Source: Pipra filicauda
Lineage: Eukaryota > Chordata > Aves > Passeriformes > Pipridae
DNA length: 64,000 nucleotides
Assembly (NCBI RefSeq): GCF_003945595.2
Contig: NW_024104316.1
Span: 1,054,001 to 1,118,000 of the forward strand
Reading direction: 5' to 3'
Part shown: piece by piece, positions 58,700 through 64,000 of the stretch
Layout of the letters: each line of letters begins with the position of its first letter
Numbering within the stretch: the stretch's first letter is position 1
Position numbers and translations under genes: made by a program
The notes under the pieces: generated by a model
Seen by the model: the letters and a program-made list of their open reading frames with translations, nothing else
Database searches by the model: none
What the model was told of the DNA's origin: nothing

Positions 58700-58945
58700 C
58701 TTGAGCTAAGTGATGGAAACTCTGGAATAGGTTGCCCAGAGAGATTGTGGAGTCTCATTCTTTGGAGATACTCAAAAGCCAGCTGGAGTAACATGCTCTG
58801 GGAGACCCTAACGTGCTCTAGGAAACCCTTCAGTGGTCTGGGGGACCCCTAATATGGTCTAGGGGACCCTGCTGGAGCAGAGAGGTTGGACTAGATGACC
58901 TCCAGTGGTGCCTTCCAACCTTACACATTCTACAGTTCTCCGATG
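58700..58945 (+). mobile_element. CR1 LINE 3' fragment with internal tandem repeat
   Basis: GGAATAGGTTGCCCAGAGAG, CTCAAAAGCCAGCTGGAGTA, GGTTGGACTAGATGACCTCC and GCCTTCCAACCTTACACATT mark the CR1 tail. In its middle, four 20-bp units (58791-58870) replace the usual single segment. Confidence 0.88.
58791..58870. repeat. 4 x 20-bp tandem repeat inside CR1
   Basis: Units begin ACATGCTCTGGGAGACCCTA, ACGTGCTCTAGGAAACCCTT, CAGTGGTCTGGGGGACCCCT and AATATGGTCTAGGGGACCCT. The period is exactly 20 with a shared core of (G/T)G(C/G)TCT.GG.(G/A)A(C)CC. Confidence 0.85.
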
Positions 58946-61900
58946 TGGTTTGTAGGTAGGACGGGCTCTGGACTTCAGGTTTATCAGCCTCTGGACTGCA
59001 GGGGACTATCCCCTTCTCTTCTTTGCATGAGTTCCCTGTGCCTCCAAACCACGTCTTTTCCATGTGTGTGGCAGCAGGCCCTGCCTGCAGGCTGGATGTG
59101 TGAGGCTGCCCAGCTGTGCTCTGGCATTCAACAGCCTCTTACAGCCCCTGCTGAGGCCCTTTCCTCTGGCCCCTCTGCAATCTGAGAAGTTAATTAATAC
59201 AAATAAGCAATTCCATCCCTTGGATTGTGAGTTGGGTTAATGAGTCCCTGATTAGAGGTGAATCTGCTGCTGTTGCAGGCTCCAAACTCTGCCGTGTTCC
59301 ACCCTCTGTGTTTTCAAGGTGACTTCTGAGGCATTGCCATGTTGCACCCTCTACACTAGCAGGACATAACCCTGGTGACCACCCTGGGTGGGTGGGAGCA
59401 CTGAAAAGTGGTGTCACCTCCACAATTGCCTGTTGCACATGGAGGCTGCATCCATCCTTGTTCTGCAGCTGCCCAGGGATGCTGGTGCTGCAATCACATG
59501 CAGCGTGGTGGGATGTGGGAATTTACTCCCTGTTTGGGGCTTTTGATGTGGAATTAGCAGACTGGGGCAAACATTTCTTTCTATCAAATGGTAGGGGTTG
59601 AAGCCTTCTCTCTATCCCTTGGAAGCCTGCACAGCTCTCATGGCTTCATGGTATAGTCTAGCCAGAGGGAGATAAAGCCTCTGTGCTTTGGAGTGCACTG
59701 TTAGCACTGCACTCTGCAATGGCTACAGGCTATGGTTATTCTGTATTTTACTAAAGGAAGGATAATGTATGACCTGGTTTATTTTAACCATATAAAAGAT
59801 TTTTGATCCGGTGCCAGTGTTAATAATTGTTTTGTGAAGGCTTTGCTAAGGCAGCAGGAATGGTGTGAGAACCTTAGAGCGATGCACTGACTCATGTGCA
59901 AATATTTTGACTTCTTTGTTTTATTTGCAATAGTAAACTTAACAAATGTCTTTTGGGGAGGGATTGATATCTGAAAGAATTTTGCTCAAGCAGGGCATGG
60001 GGACAGAGGATGGCACAGAACCAACCCCAGCTGGTTTTGGGAGGTACTTTGAAACCTGTGGGCTGTGGAGGGTCAGAGAGAGATTGTTGTCAAATGCTAC
60101 CAGCAGCAGTGCTACTGTGATAGTGCCCAAGCAGGCAGCTGGTGCTGGGTGGGAGAGCACCTGTGTGAAGGCTAGTTTTGTCTGACAAGGCCAAAGGCAC
60201 TTGCTGGGACAGGTTGATGTCAACAGAGGTTATTATTTTTCTGAGTGGGAAGAAACTTGTCTAAAACAGCCTTCTCCTCCCATTTAGGATTGGGGTTAAA
60301 TGCTCACCCTAGCACTCAGTGTTTGGAAGTGTGCATGTAGGGCTCCTGCTTTTGGAGTCCTTGGGTTAAGAATATTGGGTTAAGAATTCCAACTAAGGAC
60401 AATCTGTGATTCTGTGAATATGAAAAATAGCTCCTTAACCTCTGTTCATCTGGTTGCATTGGCCTTGAGGAGTACTGCAGGAGGCAGCTGGTTTCTCAGA
60501 AAAGGTGTGAACACTTTAGGAGCCTGCTGCCATCTAGCCTTGCTTGTTGCTGCCACCAGGAGAAACAGCAGAAGAGGTAAGGAAGCAGTGCTGTGCCACA
60601 GGCAGCGTGTGGTTTGCCTGTCACACGTGTTCTGCCAGCTCGGTGCAGGCAGGAATTGTGGAGGCATCTCCTGGGTGTCCCCACCTCTCCTGTGCAGTCC
60701 CACAGGCTGTCCTACAACAGAGCAGGGAGTTTATATTAAGCTTAAAACATCCAACCCTCTAAAGGAAGAACTTGGAGATTGTTGAGCTGTGAGAGGTGGG
60801 AAGGCTCGTGTGAGGAGCATCATCTCTGCTCGGGCTGCAGGTCGGTTCAGGCTTTCTCTGAGACTGTTGCATTTTCTCAGGCCAGTGGAGGTATCTGGAG
60901 CGATGAACCTGTGCTGCCGTGGAGTGGAAGAAGCAAACCAGTTTTGTTTCCTCCTGATCCCCTCGCCCTACTGCTCCCCGGTGGTGGTGTAAGCTGTTGT
61001 GGCACTGCTTTGTTTAACTTTCTCTCCCCATCTTGCTGTGGGACTGAGGTATGTTTTCAGGCATGTCCATGCAGCTGTTCCTGTTCTGCAGGAGGCTGTA
61101 GGGCCAAGTGGCTGAAATGCTTTTCTTGTCTCTAGTGAAAGGAGGTGGATTTAGATCAGATGAAGACCTGGCCAGACACCTGAGTAAACTTTCATTTGGT
61201 TTTGTAGCAAAACTTACTCCCACTGGCTGTAAGTTAGCCCAAGGGATCCCCTCTGAAATAGAAAGCAAAGGAGGGATCCTGATCCTCTCTCCAGATATGT
61301 ACAGCTTTATTTTTTTTATTGTTACTTTTTGGCAAGCCCTCTTGATTTACACCCATGCAATAACTCAGATTTTGGCCTCTGGCACTGGAATTGGTCCTGA
61401 CACCGTGGGCAGGCTCTGGCTGGCAGGTTCTTCCAAATGAAGGTGCATTCAGGGAAGCCATTGCCTCTGATCTATGAGCTGGAAATGGGCATCCCACGTA
61501 TTGATGTGTGTGCTCAGGGACCACTGTTCACGTGCAGTCTGTGAATCCTGTTGGGAGGCATCTCTCAGTGCAGAACATTCCTGGCTCCTGGAGTGGAGCC
61601 TTTCATGAGAGGCAAACAGCTTTGGATAATGAGGAATCTCACTGGTGAGCGGCTTTCCTCGGGACCAAGCGCTCCGAACTCACCCTGTGCTGGGACTCCA
61701 GAGCGCGGCAGGCTCAGGAGCTTCAGCCCAACCTGTTGTCCCTGCAGCTCCGCTCAGCCCACTGGGGAGCTGTAACTCTGGGATGTAACGTACCCAAGTG
61801 CTGGGCAGCATCTCCAGCCCCGGGTACCCAGGACTCGGGTCCCGCCGATGCGCCCACCCCATGACTGGCTCGCCCGCACGCGCTCACGTGCCGCGGTGTG

Positions 61901-62198
61901 GTCTAACAGCCGCCCCACCCCGCGCAGGCAGGAGAAGGACTTGCTGCGTAAGCAAAAGCTGGGAATTCTCGCTGCTGTGCACAGCACACTCTGCGAGCAC
62001 TCCACTCCCGTTTTGGGAGAGCTTTCCAGTGTTTACCTGGAATCCCTGGTGCCAAGAGGAGCTGGAAAGGACAGCGCTTTGCTCCTTTGATCTCCGCTCC
62101 TCCTGCGTTTGGAGATGGCTGCTCTCCTGGGCGGAGGGCTCGTCGGGGCGCCGGCGCGGATCGTGCCGTGGTACCACTAACGCTTTGTCTCTCGGCAG

Positions 62199-62396
62199 GA
62201 CTCGGAGTCGCTGGACGGCTGCATTCAGAGCACGTTATCAACACTCTACCCTCCGTTTGAGGCTACCGCAGCCACTGTTCTGTGCCAAGTTTTTGATGTG
62301 GTGGAGAAGACGTACCGTGGGGATGGACTGCGCTACCTCATAGACTTCCTGATTCCAGCCAAGCACATCCTGCAGTGCATTCAGCAGGATGCCTGT
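62199..62396 (+). CDS. PLEKHG4: PLEKHG4 first recognisable coding exon (partial gene)
   Basis: A 198-bp, phase-0 exon between CTCTCGGCAG and GTGAGTAC codes 66 residues: [20 protein letters not shown], then [40 protein letters not shown] and IQQDAC. This is the conserved N-terminal block of the PLEKHG4/PLEKHG4B/ARHGEF40 group of Rho-family guanine nucleotide exchange factors (Dbl-homology plus PH domains further on; the cytoskeleton-linked puratrophin family). It has no in-frame ATG and a stop (TAA) lies in frame 18 bases upstream of the acceptor, so the start must come from an upstream exon. PLEKHG4 rather than a paralogue is chosen because SLC9A5 is the upstream neighbour in human as well. 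The catalytic exons lie beyond 64000. Confidence 0.85.
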
Positions 62397-63700
62397 GTGA
62401 GTACATCATGCTCTCTAAGGCCTGTGGAGGCTCTCTTGGAGAGTTTTCTTTCTGCCTCTTGTATGTATAACGGCTGGCAGAAAGTATGTGCAGCAGCCTA
62501 GGTGGGAGGTGTGATGACCCACAGGGCAGGCAGACAATTGGGAAACAGTTGAGAAATCGTTGTTGAAGCCTAACCCGTGCAGAGATCAGGTGTGGAGCGG
62601 TGCCCTCGCCTTCCATAGCCAGCAACACTGAACAGAAGGTGTTAAGGGACTCACAGGAAGAGGTTTAGCAAAGCGCTTGCTGGATATGGCTGACTCAGGT
62701 GGCCTCTGACCCCGGCCGTTCCCTGGCCTTGTGGATGAAGCTGTCGGGCTCCCGCCACTGGCAGGAGGACGTGCGGGGCGAAATGCTGCCAGTCGGTGTT
62801 TTTCCCAGAACTCCAGCTCCCCTTTGATGGTTGCTGGAACGGTCGCAAGGCTCAGTAGCCCCGAGGAGTCACGTTACGTTTACTGCCAGAACGAGTCCAA
62901 GATTAACGTGCGTTACTGTTGGGAGACTAAAATGTTAGAAACGATGAGTCAAATGCCTCCATCACAAACTTGGCTCAAAGTCTGAAAGATGAAAAAAAAT
63001 CCAAACAACCGGCCCCAACAACCTAAAACTTGGGTTCAGTGTAGCCCTCTTATCTCTGAATGTGGAACGGGTATGTGGCCAGGCTGTCAATAGAAGTCCT
63101 CATGGTGGAGGGCAAGGGACTTCTAGGAGGAGCAAAAATGTTAAATAGAAGCTGAAACAATCAGTTACTCATTTGTCTCAAGGAGGTGAAATGCTGTGGG
63201 GAAAGACCCATCACATAGGATGGATCCATGTAAAGCTGCGCATCTTGCAAGTAAGTGCTTTGGTGCAGTGTTTGTCCCACTGTGTTGTCAGCCAGCCTCC
63301 AGCTTGGTGCCAGCTGTGTGTCTGTGAGCCCAGGAGGATCCAAGGTTGTACATCAGAATTTTGGGGAGCTGCTCTCTGTCATGAACACTGGAATAGGAAT
63401 TATTCCATCACTGTCTGTAGCTGCAGTTTTTAATTCGACGGTGCATCACGTTTTTCCCCTCTAAAGAAACAAAAGGCTTTTCGTTTGTGTGAACTATTCA
63501 TGATGGCAAGACACTTCACAGCTTTCCCCCAAACATCTTGGCCTCGCCAAGGTAGCAATGTCCCCACTCCCTGAGATCCCGGCAGCTTCCAGCGGGGCCT
63601 TGGGCAGGTGAGGTGGTGGAGAGGTGAGGGAGGGAAAGCGGCAGGGAGCTGAACCCACAGTGCTGCTGTCCCAACAGGGAGGTGTTGGGGGCAGGAGGGG
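62397..63700 (+). other. PLEKHG4 intron sequence, no exon recognised
   Basis: I looked for the next family block (HEGWPLCLHEK-type sequence) and did not find it. The stretch has no recognised repeat before the GGGACA run at 63715. Confidence 0.5.
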
Positions 63701-63714
63701 TGCGCTGGGCAGTG

Positions 63715-63776
63715 CTGGGGCAGGGACAGGGACACGGACAGTGATAGGGACAGGGACAGGGACAAGGACAGGGTGG
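63715..63776. repeat. GGGACA hexanucleotide repeat
   Basis: About ten copies of GGGACA or one-base variants (GGGACACGGACA, GATAGGGACA). The motif is the same as in the FHOD1 intron 23 minisatellite. Confidence 0.85.
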
Positions 63777-63779
63777 GCC

Positions 63780-64000
63780 CCGCGCTGCCCTCGGGGCAGG
63801 ACGGGCGGGACGCGGGCGTGACAGCGGGGCGGGCCTTGTGCTGCCCGGCAGCCAATGGCAGGACAGCTGGGGCTGCGGCAGCCAATGGGAGCTCGGGACT
63901 GCCTTGACGGGCAGGGCGGGCTCGACCGAGCTGTTGAAGGGCTGTTGCAGCACGAGGCGGGAGAGGCGCGAGGGCGGCGCGTGCTGGGGGCGGCGAGGCG
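63780..64000 (+). promoter_or_regulatory. CpG-rich promoter-like segment with paired CCAAT boxes
   Basis: CpG-dense sequence with GC boxes (GGGGCGGGCC, GGGCGGGCTC) and two CCAAT boxes at 63852-63856 and 63882-63886, each inside CGGCAGCCAATGG. The 30-bp spacing suits paired NF-Y sites. It is cut off by the window end, so its gene and direction are unknown. It could be an alternative PLEKHG4 promoter or the start of another gene. Confidence 0.45.

Larger units (their letters stand above)
48413..62198 (+). other. Proposed PLEKHG4 intron 1 (13.8 kb)
   Basis: No coding exon is recognised. The interval 52555-54145 has no open frame of 60 codons or more and is A/T-rich, unlike the flanks. A cluster of TAATCC/GATTA homeobox sites lies at about 54508-54540. 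A CR1 copy with an internal tandem expansion lies at 58700-58945, and a CR1-like tip (CTGTGATTCTGTGAA) near 60405. Bases 61850-62190 are G+C-rich and could hold an alternative first exon. Confidence 0.4.

Overview
This is vertebrate nuclear DNA, almost certainly from a bird. Three things point that way: at least a dozen CR1 LINE fragments ending in the typical ATTCTRTG-type 3' tail, G+C-rich compact introns with short minisatellites, and a gene order (FHOD1 on minus, SLC9A5 on plus, then PLEKHG4 on plus) that matches human 16q22.1. There is no bacterial, phage or CRISPR content, and I see no novel multi-gene system.

Layout. 1-2740: 3' flank of FHOD1 with no recognisable gene. About 2740-19204, minus strand: FHOD1, a formin. 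I could resolve 24 coding exons whose reading phases all agree, giving a 1285-residue protein (GBD/DID, FH1, FH2, DAD). The start codon lies in a CpG island at about 18.9-19.4 kb. 19.2-20.95 kb: head-to-head intergenic interval with a CR1 scrap and a second CpG island. 20950-34960, plus strand: SLC9A5 (NHE5), a Na+/H+ exchanger. It has 16 coding exons giving 876 residues, a 1.6 kb 3'UTR and a clear AATAAA. 34.96-about 47.8 kb: intergenic, with CR1 copies, a TA microsatellite, an orphan CpG island carrying a YY1-type CAAGATGGCGGC motif (39.7-40.0 kb) and a 34-T run. About 47.8-48.4 kb: CpG-rich region that I propose is the PLEKHG4 promoter and first exon, ending exactly in ATG followed by a splice donor. 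48.4-62.2 kb: proposed first intron, without recognised coding exons. 62199-62396: first recognisable PLEKHG4 coding exon; the rest of the gene lies beyond the window. 63.78-64.0 kb: a further CpG-rich promoter-like segment with two CCAAT boxes 30 bp apart.

The three genes are not known to form a pathway. Two act on the cytoskeleton (FHOD1 assembles actin under Rho/ROCK control; PLEKHG4 is a Rho-family GEF) and SLC9A5 is a brain-enriched ion exchanger. The most useful observations are two frame-preserving FHOD1 exons (24 and 54 bp) missing from the human protein as I remember it, the split start codon proposed for PLEKHG4, a GC-AG intron and an altered di-isoleucine motif in SLC9A5, and two promoter-like CpG segments with no gene assigned. 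Exon edges were placed by eye from splice consensus, phase agreement and remembered human protein sequence; single-base errors are possible.
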